Shown in pieces: positions 16,355 through 25,454 of a stretch of DNA of 64,000 nt. The position numbers and the translations under genes were made by a program. Position 1 is the first letter of the stretch. The number at the start of each line of letters is the position of its first letter. The notes below the pieces were generated by a model. That model did not search any database. It worked only from the letters and a program-made list of their open reading frames with translations, and was not told where the DNA came from. This DNA is from Marinobacter sediminum (GTDB lineage: Bacteria; Pseudomonadota; Gammaproteobacteria; Pseudomonadales; Oleiphilaceae): the NCBI RefSeq assembly GCF_016820575.1, contig NZ_JAEMQH010000001.1:1116001-1180000 (forward strand), in the 5' to 3' direction.

Positions 16355-16771
16355 TTATTTGCTGCCGTAGATGGCGTCGGGGTCCTTGATCACCGGATCA
16401 ACGCTGACCCACTGACCGTCTTCCAGGGTACGGTAGAAACAGCTGCGCCGGCCGGTGTGGCAGGCGATGCCGCCTTTCTGTTCCACCTTCAGCACGATAA
16501 CGTCTTCATCGCAATCCAGGCGGATATCCTTGATGACCTGTTGGTGGCCAGAGCTCTCGCCCTTACGCCAGAGTTTGCCGCGGGAGCGGGACCAATACAC
16601 GGCCTGGCCTTCCAGGGCGGTCAGTCGCAGTGATTCCCGGTTCATCCAGGCCATCATCAGAATATCGCCAGTGGCGGCATCCTGGGCGATGGCAGGCACC
16701 AGACCGTCGGCGGTCCAGCGGATGGCATCCAGCCAGTCAGGGTTGTCGACATTATCGGGGGAATCTTTCAT
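16355..16771 (-). CDS. hisI: phosphoribosyl-AMP cyclohydrolase
   Basis: Opens the adenine ring of phosphoribosyl-AMP in histidine synthesis, using zinc and magnesium. The 138-residue product shows [39 protein letters not shown] and the [11 protein letters not shown] and [11 protein letters not shown] metal- and zinc-binding motifs. It lies between ubiB and hisE on the reverse strand, the Pseudomonas-like order. Confidence 0.95.
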   Translation of the reverse strand: MKDSPDNVDNPDWLDAIRWTADGLVPAIAQDAATGDILMMAWMNRESLRLTALEGQAVYWSRSRGKLWRKGESSGHQQVIKDIRLDCDEDVIVLKVEQKGGIACHTGRRSCFYRTLEDGQWVSVDPVIKDPDAIYGSK

Positions 16772-16812
16772 TTTTGTGAATCCTGAATTCTCGATGCTGA
16801 ATACATGATCGG

Positions 16813-18456
16813 TTAGCGGCTGCCGCGCAGCACCAGGCCGCCTGCGCCGGCCAGCAGTACCCAGCTCCAGATCGGCACATCGGCGACCCAGGCCTGGGCC
16901 TCTGGTTGGGTGCCCAGCACCGCCACGGCGATCAGCATAACGGCAGTCAGGCCGCGTCGCCAGCGGCGTTCCGAGCGCCTTTGCTGCTCCTGAAGCAGCT
17001 CCAGTGTAGCCTGATTCTGTTGTTCGGTGGGGCCGGACTGACGCAGCTGCAGCAGGGCATCGTGCACCAGTTGTGGCATCTCGGGGGACTGCTCCAGCCA
17101 GGATGGCAGGTGCGTTTGCAGTGACTTGATCAGTCCCGACGGGCCTATCCGGCGGCGCATCCAGCTTTCAAGGTACGGTTGCGCGGTGCTCCACAGGTCC
17201 AGTTCGGGGTAAAGCTGACGTCCCAAGCCCTCCACGTTCAGCAGGGTTTTCTGCAGAAGAACCAGCTGGGGCTGCACTTCCATATTGAAGCGGCGTGCAG
17301 TTTGGAAGAGGCGCAGCAGGAAGTGACCAAAGGAAATGTCCTTCAGTGGCTTCTCGAAAATGGGTTCGCACACGGTGCGGATGGCAGCTTCAAATTCGTT
17401 GACCCGAGTATCCGGTGGCACCCAGCCGGACTGGACGTGCAATTCGGCGACCTGGCGGTAGTCCCGGCGGAAAAACGCCAGCAGGTTGCGCGCCAGATAA
17501 CTCTGGTCGTCCGGGGCCAGGGTGCCAACAATGCCGAAATCGATGGCAATGTACTTCGGATCGGAGGGGTTGCTCACGTCCACAAAGATGTTGCCCGGAT
17601 GCATGTCGGCGTGGAAGAAACTGTCCCGGAAAACCTGGGTAAAGAAAATCTCCACGCCTTTTTCGGCCAGCACCTTCATGTTCACGCCGGCGGCGTTCAG
17701 GGCCGGAACGTCGGCGATGGGGATGCCGTGGATGCGCTCCATCACCAGTACCGACTTGCGGGTGTAGTCCCAGTCGATAAAGGGAATGTAAATCAGTGAG
17801 GAGTTCTCGAAATTGCGGCGCAGCTGGCTGGCATTGGCGGCCTCGCGCTGCAGATCCAGCTCGTCGTGGATGGTGGAGTCGTAGTCTTCGACCACCTCTA
17901 CCGGGTGCAGGCGCCGGCCTTCAGACCAGTATTTCTCCAGTAGCCCAGCCATCAGGTACATCAGGGCCAGATCCTGGCGAATAACCCGTTCGATACCCGG
18001 GCGCAAAACCTTGACCACAACTTTTTGGCCATTGGGCAGGGTGGCGCCATGCACCTGGGCTACCGATGCCGAGGCAATCGGATCCGGCGTGAAGTCCTGA
18101 AACAGTTCTGCCACCGGGGCCCCAAGCGAGGTTTCGATGATGGTGCGGGCGACGTCGCTGGGGAAGGGAGGCACCCGGTCTTGCAGGTTCTTCAGGGACT
18201 CGGCCATGTCGTCTGGCAGCAAGTCGCGCCGGGTCGACAGGATCTGGCCGAATTTCACGAACACCGGTCCCAGTTCCTCCAACGCGAGCCGCAGCCGGTC
18301 GCCCCGGTCCAGCTTGGGCTTGGGGAACAGGTGCCAGGGTGCCAGCAGGAAAAACACCTTCAGTGGTGCCGGCAACTCCGCCAGGGGCAAAAACGTATCC
18401 AGCCGGTACCGGCAGAACACCCAGGCGATTCGGATCAGACGTTGCAGGCGGGTCAC
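16813..18456 (-). CDS. ubiB: ubiquinone biosynthesis atypical kinase/ATPase UbiB
   Basis: ABC1/ADCK-family ATPase required for ubiquinone synthesis. The 547-residue product has the KxGQ-type region [14 protein letters not shown], the [12 protein letters not shown] nucleotide loop, the catalytic [14 protein letters not shown] and AIDFGIVG motifs and two C-terminal membrane helices (about residues 500-520 and 525-545). It overlaps ubiJ by 4 bp, so ubiE, ubiJ and ubiB form one transcription unit. Confidence 0.95.
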   Translation of the reverse strand: MTRLQRLIRIAWVFCRYRLDTFLPLAELPAPLKVFFLLAPWHLFPKPKLDRGDRLRLALEELGPVFVKFGQILSTRRDLLPDDMAESLKNLQDRVPPFPSDVARTIIETSLGAPVAELFQDFTPDPIASASVAQVHGATLPNGQKVVVKVLRPGIERVIRQDLALMYLMAGLLEKYWSEGRRLHPVEVVEDYDSTIHDELDLQREAANASQLRRNFENSSLIYIPFIDWDYTRKSVLVMERIHGIPIADVPALNAAGVNMKVLAEKGVEIFFTQVFRDSFFHADMHPGNIFVDVSNPSDPKYIAIDFGIVGTLAPDDQSYLARNLLAFFRRDYRQVAELHVQSGWVPPDTRVNEFEAAIRTVCEPIFEKPLKDISFGHFLLRLFQTARRFNMEVQPQLVLLQKTLLNVEGLGRQLYPELDLWSTAQPYLESWMRRRIGPSGLIKSLQTHLPSWLEQSPEMPQLVHDALLQLRQSGPTEQQNQATLELLQEQQRRSERRWRRGLTAVMLIAVAVLGTQPEAQAWVADVPIWSWVLLAGAGGLVLRGSR

Positions 18457-19094
18457 GGGGTCTCCGGTTTGTCAGTGGGCGCGCATTTGCTCATTTGGTC
18501 GATGCGCGCGGCAAGGCGCTCAGTGCGAAGGCTGAGTTCGTCGATGTCCGCAAACGTGGCTTCCAGTTCGCGCCGGCCGGGGAGGGCACGGCTTTCCTCG
18601 TGCACGTATTCCTCGATGTTAGCGTTCAGCGCCTGAAAGGCGTTGCGACTCCATTTCACCGCCCCGCGCACCCGTTGGCCCAGGAAATGCGCGGGCACAT
18701 CGCCGATATGGCGGGCTATGGCCGCCTCCCAGTCCGGGTTGAGCTGGTCCAGGGCGCGTTGCAGCTGGTGCGCCAGCGCAGTATCACCTTCCACCTGCAA
18801 CCGGCCATCGCCGAAAACACGATCATCACCGAGTGCCAGCGCCGCCAGGGCTATGGGCTTGCCCTGAATTTCCAGTCCCGGTGTTTCCGGTGGCTGACTG
18901 CTGACCTGAACCCGGCTACCGGTGGTGTGCAGTGTATAGGCCAGCGGCAGTGGCGCGGTAATGGTTACCCGGACCGGTGCGTTCAATGCGGTCAACAGTG
19001 CCTGGCGGCCTGCCGGATCAAGTTCCAGGGCCTGGTTCAGCGCGCCTTCGATAATGGCGGTGACCGCAGCGAGCAGGGTCGGCCCGGGAAACAT
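18453..19094 (-). CDS. ubiJ: ubiquinone biosynthesis accessory factor UbiJ (SCP2 domain)
   Basis: A 213-residue protein with an N-terminal SCP2-type lipid-binding domain (about residues 15-115) and a C-terminal helical, coiled-coil region. In E. coli UbiJ helps organise the soluble Ubi complex and binds ubiquinone intermediates. Identification rests on the conserved position between ubiE and ubiB, the SCP2-like pattern and the C-terminal segment [13 protein letters not shown]. It shares a 1-bp junction with ubiE and overlaps ubiB by 4 bp. Confidence 0.9.
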   Translation of the reverse strand: MFPGPTLLAAVTAIIEGALNQALELDPAGRQALLTALNAPVRVTITAPLPLAYTLHTTGSRVQVSSQPPETPGLEIQGKPIALAALALGDDRVFGDGRLQVEGDTALAHQLQRALDQLNPDWEAAIARHIGDVPAHFLGQRVRGAVKWSRNAFQALNANIEEYVHEESRALPGRRELEATFADIDELSLRTERLAARIDQMSKCAPTDKPETP

Positions 19095-19885
19095 CAGGGC
19101 TTGATTCCCACGTGCAGGGCAACAATGCCGCCGGTCATGTTGTAGTACTTGCAGCCTACCAGGCCGGCGTTTTCCATCATGCCCTTCAAGGTGTCCTGGT
19201 CAGGATGCATGCGGATGGATTCCGCCAGGTACTTGTAACTTTCGCTGTCGCCGGCAATCAGCTGGCCCATCAGCGGCAGGGCGGTAAACGAGTAGGTGTC
19301 GTAGGCCTTGCTCAGCAGTGGGTTAGTGGGCTTGGAGAATTCAAGGATCATCAGCTTGCCGCCGGGTTTGAGGGCCCGGGTCATGTCGCGCAGGGCCTGA
19401 TCCTTATCGGTGACGTTGCGCAGGCCAAAGGCAATCGACACAGCGTTGAAGCTGTTGTCCGGAAACGGCAAGTGTTCGGCGTCGGCCTGGACATACTCGA
19501 TGTTGCCCGCGTAGCCGCGATCCACCAGCCGGCCGCGGCCGACTTTCAGCATGGACGCGTTGATGTCAGCTAGCACCACCTTGCCAGAGGGGCCGACCAG
19601 ATCGGAGAACTTCATGGTGAGATCGCCGGTGCCGCCGGCAATGTCGAGCACCTGGTGGCCGGGACGAACGCCCGATAGCTCGATGGTGAAGCGTTTCCAC
19701 AGGCGGTGAATACCCATGGACATCAGGTCGTTCATGAGGTCGTATTTGCCAGCTACGCTGTGGAATACGTCAGCCACCTGGCTCGCTTTCTGGCTCTTGG
19801 GTACATCCCGAAAACCGAAATGGGTGACGTCATCCTGGCCCTGGCTGTTCTGGGCCTGATTGGCCGGCGTTTGCTGCTCGCTCAT
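19094..19885 (-). CDS. ubiE: C-methyltransferase UbiE (ubiquinone/menaquinone synthesis)
   Basis: SAM-dependent C-methyltransferase acting on the benzoquinol ring (DDMQH2). The 263-residue protein has [19 protein letters not shown], the SAM motif [12 protein letters not shown], the post-motif [12 protein letters not shown] and the family signature [14 protein letters not shown]. The first 20 residues form a poorly conserved Gln/Asn-rich lead. It heads the ubiE-ubiJ-ubiB-hisI-hisE-tatABC-rsmE block and is divergent from the PHA-system gene. Confidence 0.95.
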   Translation of the reverse strand: MSEQQTPANQAQNSQGQDDVTHFGFRDVPKSQKASQVADVFHSVAGKYDLMNDLMSMGIHRLWKRFTIELSGVRPGHQVLDIAGGTGDLTMKFSDLVGPSGKVVLADINASMLKVGRGRLVDRGYAGNIEYVQADAEHLPFPDNSFNAVSIAFGLRNVTDKDQALRDMTRALKPGGKLMILEFSKPTNPLLSKAYDTYSFTALPLMGQLIAGDSESYKYLAESIRMHPDQDTLKGMMENAGLVGCKYYNMTGGIVALHVGIKP

Positions 19886-20011
19886 GAGAGAAATCCTGTC
19901 TGAATCTGAACCTCGTATTCTAACCGCTGGTGGGGTTGCTACAAGGGTGGCGGCGAGTTTAATAGCGCCCTAAACTATAAAACCTTCCATTTTCCAAGAG
20001 AAAACTGATTT

Positions 20012-20290
20012 ATGTCCGTTATTGATGTACGCCGTCCGCACACACTGGACAAGGAACACGCTCGGGAAGCTGCTGAAAATTTGGCGAAAGATCTGTCCGA
20101 ACAGTTCGACGTGAACTACCAGTGGGATGGGGATCTGCTCCGATTCAAGCGCAGTGGCGTTAAGGGTCAGCTCGAAATCAGTCATGCCGACCTGCACATC
20201 CATCTTGAGCTTGGCATGATGCTCCGCCCGTTCAAATCCCGGATCGAACAGGAAATCAACTCCCAGCTTGACCAGATGCTGAAGGCCTGA
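20012..20290 (+). CDS. polyhydroxyalkanoic acid system family protein
   Basis: A 92-residue protein starting MSVIDVRRPHTLDKEHAREA, with the pattern of the small PHA-system family TIGR02610: a helix with alternating Ala and charged residues, YQWDGDLLRFKRSGVKGQLEI, then LELGMMLRPFKSRIEQEI. Members lie near ubiE or PHA genes in several gammaproteobacteria. The exact role is not known; granule association is assumed from context in other genomes. No phaC or phasin gene is visible here. It is convergent with the following gene. Confidence 0.85.
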   Translation: MSVIDVRRPHTLDKEHAREAAENLAKDLSEQFDVNYQWDGDLLRFKRSGVKGQLEISHADLHIHLELGMMLRPFKSRIEQEINSQLDQMLKA

Positions 20291-20307
20291 ATCCTGGGCA
20301 GTCGGGG

Positions 20308-21057
20308 TCAGAAATCGGCCGGTAGCCGGAACGGCTCCGGATGACCGGCAAGAATGTTGTTCATCACCCGCTGTTCCCGGCTCACCAGTCGCTCAATCAG
20401 CGATTCGACATTATCCATGGCGCGAAAGGCCGTATAGCCCCGGTGCATGAAGCCGTGCAGGTCGGCGAGCCCGGCCATCTCGGCCGGTGCCCTGCTCATG
20501 GAGAGCAGCCAACCGAGCGTCCTGTTGCGCACGTAGCGGTCCAGCTGCAGACCAACATCCTCGATCAGCGCCAGCTGGCGTTCCCGCAGCAGCAGTTGCT
20601 GGCTCTGGCGAAAGGCTTCGCAATATTGGGCCGCGGTCAGGTTGCTGGCCGGGATTTCTGCCTCGTGCAGCTGTTCGGCCAGCTCCAGATCCAGTTGCTG
20701 GGTGATCAGGTTCAACTCCACCAGGCCTGCCAGGGTGCCCAGAAGGTGGTCCGGTAGCCATTTCACCATTTTCGGAAATACCCGATCGATATTGTCGTCC
20801 CGGCCAGTCATCGCGGAAGGGGCGTACAAATCGGACAGCAGAAACTCAAGGCCGGTGTGATAGCCCGAGTGCTGGTACAGATCCAGATGGGTGGTTTTCA
20901 GCCGTTGCGCCTGCCAGTCGGCGACCTCGATGGTATCGGGCAACAGCGGATGAGCGGCCTTGTGCCTGCGGAAATCGTGATATTCCAGCAACAGATGACG
21001 AAGCAGACGCCCATTGTCGGTGCTGACTTCGGTGGCGACCAGGCGCTCGCGGTACAT
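20308..21057 (-). CDS. FFLEELY-motif family protein
   Basis: A 249-residue helical protein with no membrane helix or signal peptide. The segment LEFLLSDLYAPSAMTGRDDN, followed by IDRVFPKMVKWLP, corresponds to the conserved core of the FFLEELY-motif family of proteobacterial proteins, with FLLSDLY in place of FFLEELY. The biochemical function is unknown. It lies downstream of an alpha/beta hydrolase gene in the same direction, with 72 bp between, and may be co-transcribed with it. Confidence 0.75.
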   Translation of the reverse strand: MYRERLVATEVSTDNGRLLRHLLLEYHDFRRHKAAHPLLPDTIEVADWQAQRLKTTHLDLYQHSGYHTGLEFLLSDLYAPSAMTGRDDNIDRVFPKMVKWLPDHLLGTLAGLVELNLITQQLDLELAEQLHEAEIPASNLTAAQYCEAFRQSQQLLLRERQLALIEDVGLQLDRYVRNRTLGWLLSMSRAPAEMAGLADLHGFMHRGYTAFRAMDNVESLIERLVSREQRVMNNILAGHPEPFRLPADF

Positions 21058-21129
21058 GGGGAACTGGCTCCGTTTAACTAGCTGTGGGGCAGAGGCCCGC
21101 TAGTTTAACGAAGGTTCGCCCGCAGGACA

Positions 21130-22053
21130 CTAGCCCTGGGCAGCTTCCGGCAAGGATTCGAGACCGGGTACCCATTCCTTGCTGTCGAGAGTGATGAAGT
21201 GACTTGGTGCCTCGGTTTCGACGATGCGCATGGTGGTTGGGCTGTGACGGGCACTGGCCAGCATGGCTGTGCGGTCGAGAATGCGATCCACGGCAGGGAT
21301 CAGAAAGGTGCCATGGCGGATGTTTTTGTACACACTGGTGTCTGTGCGTTCCATCCAGTCCATGATGTTCTCGATATTGCGAACAATGGTCAGGTGGTCT
21401 TTGGTCGCTGAGAACAGTTTGCTCAGCAACTGTTTTTTGCGCGGGTTCATTTTGCCGAAGAAGGTCTGGCCGTAAGCAGATGAGGGCGCTGAGTTGATCA
21501 GGCGAATCAGCCAGGGCCACATGCCGTGGCTGACCGGCTCCAGCAAGGTAGTTACCAGGGCGTGAATTTTGGCTTGAGGCAGCACCGGGGCTTCCAGCAC
21601 CACTTCTACATCTTCATACAATTCCGGCCATTGACTCATTGCCTCCAGTATCACCGCTCCGCCCCGGGAATGCCCGTGAATACGAATGTTCTGGGTGGTC
21701 GGAAGATTGGCAAGCGCCTGGTTCAGGATGCAGGCATCGTACTCAATGGTGCCTTCCAGGTGCTTGATCGGCACTTCCCAGTGAGGTGTTTCTGGGGTCA
21801 CGCCGTTTACAGGAATGTGGTAGTTGCTACAGGTCAGCAGGATCAGTTCGGTGGTGGGCGCCTCGTAGGCCTGCGTGAAGTAACAATGGTTTTCCAGGAA
21901 TCCGTGAACACCGACAACGGTCGCCTGGGCTTTGCCACTGTGATTGCGTACTGAAACAGCACCCTTGCCAACGCGGTACACGCGGCCGGAAAACATCTCT
22001 GAATAAGCGTTTTCGATGGGCTTGATCAGTTTGCGAACATGGCTCGCTTTCAT
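21130..22053 (-). CDS. alpha/beta-fold hydrolase
   Basis: A 307-residue soluble protein. The nucleophile elbow is GHSRGG (Gly-X-Ser-X-Gly), in RIHGHSRGGAVILEAMSQWP. It follows a VVGVHGFLEN oxyanion-type strand. A His near the C-terminus in APSHFITLDSKEWVPG probably completes the triad. GGGAG precedes ATG 22053. The substrate is unknown; neighbouring lipid-storage genes make an esterase or lipase role plausible, but nothing in the sequence proves it. Confidence 0.8.
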   Translation of the reverse strand: MKASHVRKLIKPIENAYSEMFSGRVYRVGKGAVSVRNHSGKAQATVVGVHGFLENHCYFTQAYEAPTTELILLTCSNYHIPVNGVTPETPHWEVPIKHLEGTIEYDACILNQALANLPTTQNIRIHGHSRGGAVILEAMSQWPELYEDVEVVLEAPVLPQAKIHALVTTLLEPVSHGMWPWLIRLINSAPSSAYGQTFFGKMNPRKKQLLSKLFSATKDHLTIVRNIENIMDWMERTDTSVYKNIRHGTFLIPAVDRILDRTAMLASARHSPTTMRIVETEAPSHFITLDSKEWVPGLESLPEAAQG

Positions 22054-22401
22054 TGTTACTCTCCCGACCAGCGTATTATTGGTCTGTTATTAGTGTTGGA
22101 CGCTGTTGGAAACTCAGTATTACAGTCTGTTGTACCCCGAACCCGTGTTGTTTGTATTGGCACAGTCAACAGTATCTACGCTTGTCTTGGGCCAATCGAT
22201 AACTCTTTGGTGGTATTTGGTAACGATTGACCCGGACTTAGCCAAAGTTTAGGCCGAAAAGTCGTCAACTGGTAACCATTTGTAATCTTGTGCATGACAG
22301 CGTCGATGGAGACGCTGCAACTTGTCTGGCACAATGCCGAGTTCGGTTTTTACTTAGCTTCATCTATGTAGCTTCATCCATTTCCCTAGGGACGGCCAGG
22401 T
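22054..22401. other. 348-bp divergent intergenic region
   Basis: It separates the reverse-strand hydrolase from the forward-strand wax ester synthase and should hold both promoters. It is more AT-rich than the flanking genes, and the motif TAGCTTCATC occurs twice close together near 22355-22380. I see no convincing ORF, RNA or operator. Confidence 0.5.
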
Positions 22402-23811
22402 TTGAGTCACGAGCAATCGCATCTTCTTTTGCCTGCGGATTCGGCCTGGCTGGCTCTGGAACGGCCGGAAAACCCGATGACCATCACGGTCATGATGCGT
22501 GTGGACGGCCTCACCGCACCGCGATTGCGGGAATTTCTGCAGGTGTACTGGCTGGCCTGGGAGCGCTTCCGGTTCATGCCCGTTCAGCGCGCGCCTGGCT
22601 GGTGGTGGGAGCCGGACCCGGTGTTCGATCTCAAGCACCATCTGGATGTGGTGCTTGACCGGTTCAGCCCCGACGACCTCCAGAATTGGATTTCGGCGCG
22701 CCTGAATCAGCCCCTTCCCCTGTACCGCCCGCGCTGGAAATTCTGGCTGGCCCCCAATGCCGAGGGCGGTGCCGCGCTCCTCCTCCGCGTGCATCACTGT
22801 TATGCCGATGGCCTGTCCTTGCTGGGCATTTTCGATCGGTTGTGTCCGCCATCGCCACAGCAGCATCCCGCGCTGTACGGCGCTGCTGAAACCCCACAGT
22901 TGGCTCGTTGGAGTGTCGCTGCCAAGGCATGGTTGGAGCGGCTGATTGCGAGCGACACCGCGACCCGGGGTGAGGTGAGTGATGCCGAGTCGGAAACCCC
23001 GGAAACGGATCGGATGCAGCAGGCAGGGCGATCGCTGGAGCGTGTGGCTGCCAGTGGCCTGAGATTGCTGAATGAGGTCAGCGAATTCCTGGTTGAGTCG
23101 GCGGATACGCCCTCCGATCTGAAGCGGCCTTTGCTGGGCCGGCGCCAGTGTCGCTGGTCGGAACCGGTGGCCCTGGCACACTTCCGGTCGGTGGCGGATG
23201 CCACCAACGTCACCATTAACGATGTCCTGCTCAGTTGTGTTGCCTCGGCGGTTCGCAGTCGGCTCGGAATCGAGGCCGACGAACTGGACGATGCCGTGTT
23301 ACACGCGGCAGTGCCGGTGGATATCCGGTCCAGGCTGCCGGCCGATCTGCAACCGGAGCCCGGTTCCCTTGGTAACTATTTTGGCACTGTGTTCGTGCCC
23401 CTGCCGGTGGACGGTGAGAGTCCGCTGGAGCGCCTGTACCGGATCAAACACGAAACCCGGCGGCTGAAAAAAAGCTGGCAGCCGGGTATCGCCTGGGGGC
23501 TGGCGGCCAGCGCTTCGGCGATTCCAGAGCCCTGGCGGCAGCCGGTGGCCGATGTGTTCTACCGCAAGGCCAGCGCAGTGGTATCTAACGTTCCGGGCAC
23601 ACCAGAACCCCGTTACATGGCCGGCTGCCGCATTACCGAACAAATGTTCTGGGTACCCCAGGCCGGCGATATCGGCCTCGGCGTCAGCATTGTCAGCTAC
23701 GCCGGCCAGATCCAGTTCGGGGTGGTTGCCGACGAGGCGATCATGGCCGATCCCGGTGAGTTCTTGGCCGACTGCCTGCAAGAGCTCCAGCGCTTCCCGC
23801 ACGGACACTAA
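22402..23811 (+). CDS. wax ester synthase / diacylglycerol acyltransferase (WS/DGAT)
   Basis: Bifunctional acyltransferase family that makes wax esters or triacylglycerols from acyl-CoA. The 469-residue protein has the catalytic HHxxxDG motif as H131-H132-C-Y-A-D136-G137, the N-terminal DSAWLALERPENPMTI segment, a TINDVLLSCV segment and a C-terminal VSNVPGTPEPRYMAG region, all typical. The start is TTG 22402 with AGGGAC upstream. Two such genes lie in this window, and the second (56.0-57.4 kb) is only distantly similar. Whether this copy makes wax esters or acts on another acceptor cannot be told from sequence. Confidence 0.87.
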   Translation: MSHEQSHLLLPADSAWLALERPENPMTITVMMRVDGLTAPRLREFLQVYWLAWERFRFMPVQRAPGWWWEPDPVFDLKHHLDVVLDRFSPDDLQNWISARLNQPLPLYRPRWKFWLAPNAEGGAALLLRVHHCYADGLSLLGIFDRLCPPSPQQHPALYGAAETPQLARWSVAAKAWLERLIASDTATRGEVSDAESETPETDRMQQAGRSLERVAASGLRLLNEVSEFLVESADTPSDLKRPLLGRRQCRWSEPVALAHFRSVADATNVTINDVLLSCVASAVRSRLGIEADELDDAVLHAAVPVDIRSRLPADLQPEPGSLGNYFGTVFVPLPVDGESPLERLYRIKHETRRLKKSWQPGIAWGLAASASAIPEPWRQPVADVFYRKASAVVSNVPGTPEPRYMAGCRITEQMFWVPQAGDIGLGVSIVSYAGQIQFGVVADEAIMADPGEFLADCLQELQRFPHGH

Positions 23812-23919
23812 CTCCGAAGCAAATTGTCAAAAAGTTTACATTCTGGGGCAGGTCTTTCGATTAGACTCCGGATGTCATGCCGACGGGCCCGACCAACAAC
23901 AATAACGAGGAGTCTCAAC

Positions 23920-24789
23920 GTGGAGACCAGTCCGCTGATTTCGATCGGCCTGCCGATTTCACTGTTTATCATCATGGTGGGCATTGGCCTCACGCTGACC
24001 CTGCGGGATTTTGGCCAGGTCACGCGCAACCCCCGAAGCATCGTGGTCGGTACCGTTGCCCAGATTCTGCTGATGCCCCTAGTGGCTTTTGCAATCGCGC
24101 CTTTTCTTGGCCTGGCGCCGGCCCTGGCGGTTGGGCTGGTTATCATCGCTGCCTGCCCGGGTGGAACCACTTCGAATCTCTTCGTACTGCTGGCCCGCGG
24201 CCACATCGCACTGTCGATTCTGCTGACGGTATCGGCCAGCCTGATCACCATCATCACGCTGCCGTTTTTCACCAATTACGCCCTGCAGATGTACTTCGGT
24301 GAGGCCGCGAACATCTCGCTGCCGGTGGGCAAGACCATTGCCATGCTGGTGGTGATCGTGCTGCTGCCCGTAGCTCTGGGGATGTTCATCCGGACCAAGG
24401 CACCGGCGAAGGCGCAGAAAGCCGAGGGTATGGTTAGCATCTTTGGCGGGTTTGTCCTGTTGCTGCTAATCATCGCCTTGCTGTGGGGTTCCCGGGAGCG
24501 GTTGCCGGAGTTGCTGGCTCAGGCCGGACCGGCGGCGTTCCTGCTGAATTTGGCCGGAATCGTGATTGGGTTGGGGCTGAGCCGGCTGGCGGGACTCTCC
24601 CAGAGAGAGTCCCTGGCCATTGCCGTCGAGCTGGGCATAAAGAACGGCACTATCGCGCTGATGGTGACTTTAACTCTGCTGGAATCCAGCGAGATGTCGA
24701 TACCGGCAGTGGTCTACAGCGTGCTGATGTATGGCTTCGGCTGCATCCTGATTGCCATGGGCCGCCGCCTGGTGCCGACCCACCAGTAA
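23920..24789 (+). CDS. bile acid:sodium symporter (BASS) family transporter
   Basis: A 289-residue protein with about nine hydrophobic helices and the BASS motifs ACPGGTTSNLFVLLARG and ELGIKNGTIALMVTLTLL, which line the sodium and substrate sites. The frame is open from 23824, but I choose GTG 23920 because GAGGAG lies at good spacing and the protein then begins at the first membrane helix (METSPLISIGLP). The substrate is unknown: bacterial members carry organic acids or other anions. It is followed by a decayed transporter fragment on the other strand. Confidence 0.86.
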   Translation: METSPLISIGLPISLFIIMVGIGLTLTLRDFGQVTRNPRSIVVGTVAQILLMPLVAFAIAPFLGLAPALAVGLVIIAACPGGTTSNLFVLLARGHIALSILLTVSASLITIITLPFFTNYALQMYFGEAANISLPVGKTIAMLVVIVLLPVALGMFIRTKAPAKAQKAEGMVSIFGGFVLLLLIIALLWGSRERLPELLAQAGPAAFLLNLAGIVIGLGLSRLAGLSQRESLAIAVELGIKNGTIALMVTLTLLESSEMSIPAVVYSVLMYGFGCILIAMGRRLVPTHQ

Positions 24790-24807
24790 GCGGTCTTGTC
24801 GATTGGG

Positions 24808-25020
24808 CTAGAGACTTGCGGCAACGACGCGGGACCAGAGCCGGCCATACACCCCGCCAAAGCATAGGACCTCGCCGTACTGAGAATCGCCAGTTGTGGC
24901 AGCCAGGGCGTGGGCTCGGACGAAGCCGGCAACTCGATCATTACCACCACACCCAAGAATCCGATCATCATACCCAGCACCTTGAGCGGCGTGGCGTGAT
25001 CGTCTGCCTGGCGCTTTAAC
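24808..25020 (-). pseudogene. remnant of an EamA/DMT-family transporter
   Basis: The minus strand encodes HATPLKVLGMMIGFLGVVVM, the end of the first EamA repeat, then WLPQLAILSTARSYALAG, the start of the second repeat. At ALAG the frame must shift by one base to continue as GVYGRLWSRVVAASL, which ends at a TAG (24808-24810). Both the first part and most of the second half of a normal transporter (about 290 residues) are missing, and no start codon or ribosome binding site is present. I read it as a truncated, frameshifted remnant. Confidence 0.7.
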
Positions 25021-25106
25021 TGCCCTTGAACGAAGCGACTACACTTATCAGGAGGGTATCGGTTGGGCAGCGTTCAACCGGCGCAAACTGAAAAGGGAGA
25101 GCGGCA

Positions 25107-25388
25107 ATGACTACCCAGGAATCCGGATTGAATAATCATGAAGTCACCATCTGCCTGGCGGGTGGCGCCGTACTGGGGCCGTTTAATGCAACCTGGAGCA
25201 AAAACGAAGGCGGCGATGTGCGGGAGCTGGTACGCGAGTACGATGCCTACCTGCAGGGCGACAAGCAGCACCGGTTCAAGTTCCATCTGCACGACACCTA
25301 CACCAATACCGTACACACCCTGATCTTGAATTTTGAACAGGTCACTGGCGTCTGTGATCACGTGCGGCTGCGATCGAATGCCCACTGA
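25107..25388 (+). CDS. hypothetical protein (93 aa)
   Basis: A small soluble protein preceded by AAAGGGAGAG, a good ribosome binding site. It contains short beta-strand-like stretches (HEVTICLAGGAVLG, HRFKFHLHDTYTNTVHTLIL) and two Cys. There is no signal peptide or membrane helix. I recognise no family. It lies 66 bp before fumC in the same direction and may share its transcript. Confidence 0.7.
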   Translation: MTTQESGLNNHEVTICLAGGAVLGPFNATWSKNEGGDVRELVREYDAYLQGDKQHRFKFHLHDTYTNTVHTLILNFEQVTGVCDHVRLRSNAH

Positions 25389-25454
25389 TACGGAGTAAGC
25401 CGGCGGCCGTAAACGCTTGTGATTGCACGAGGAAATGGACGAACGGGAGGCATA

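Noticed and set aside
22039..22230. 63-codon ORF in the divergent region before the wax ester synthase
   Set aside because: No ribosome binding site, overlaps the hydrolase start and has no recognisable features.
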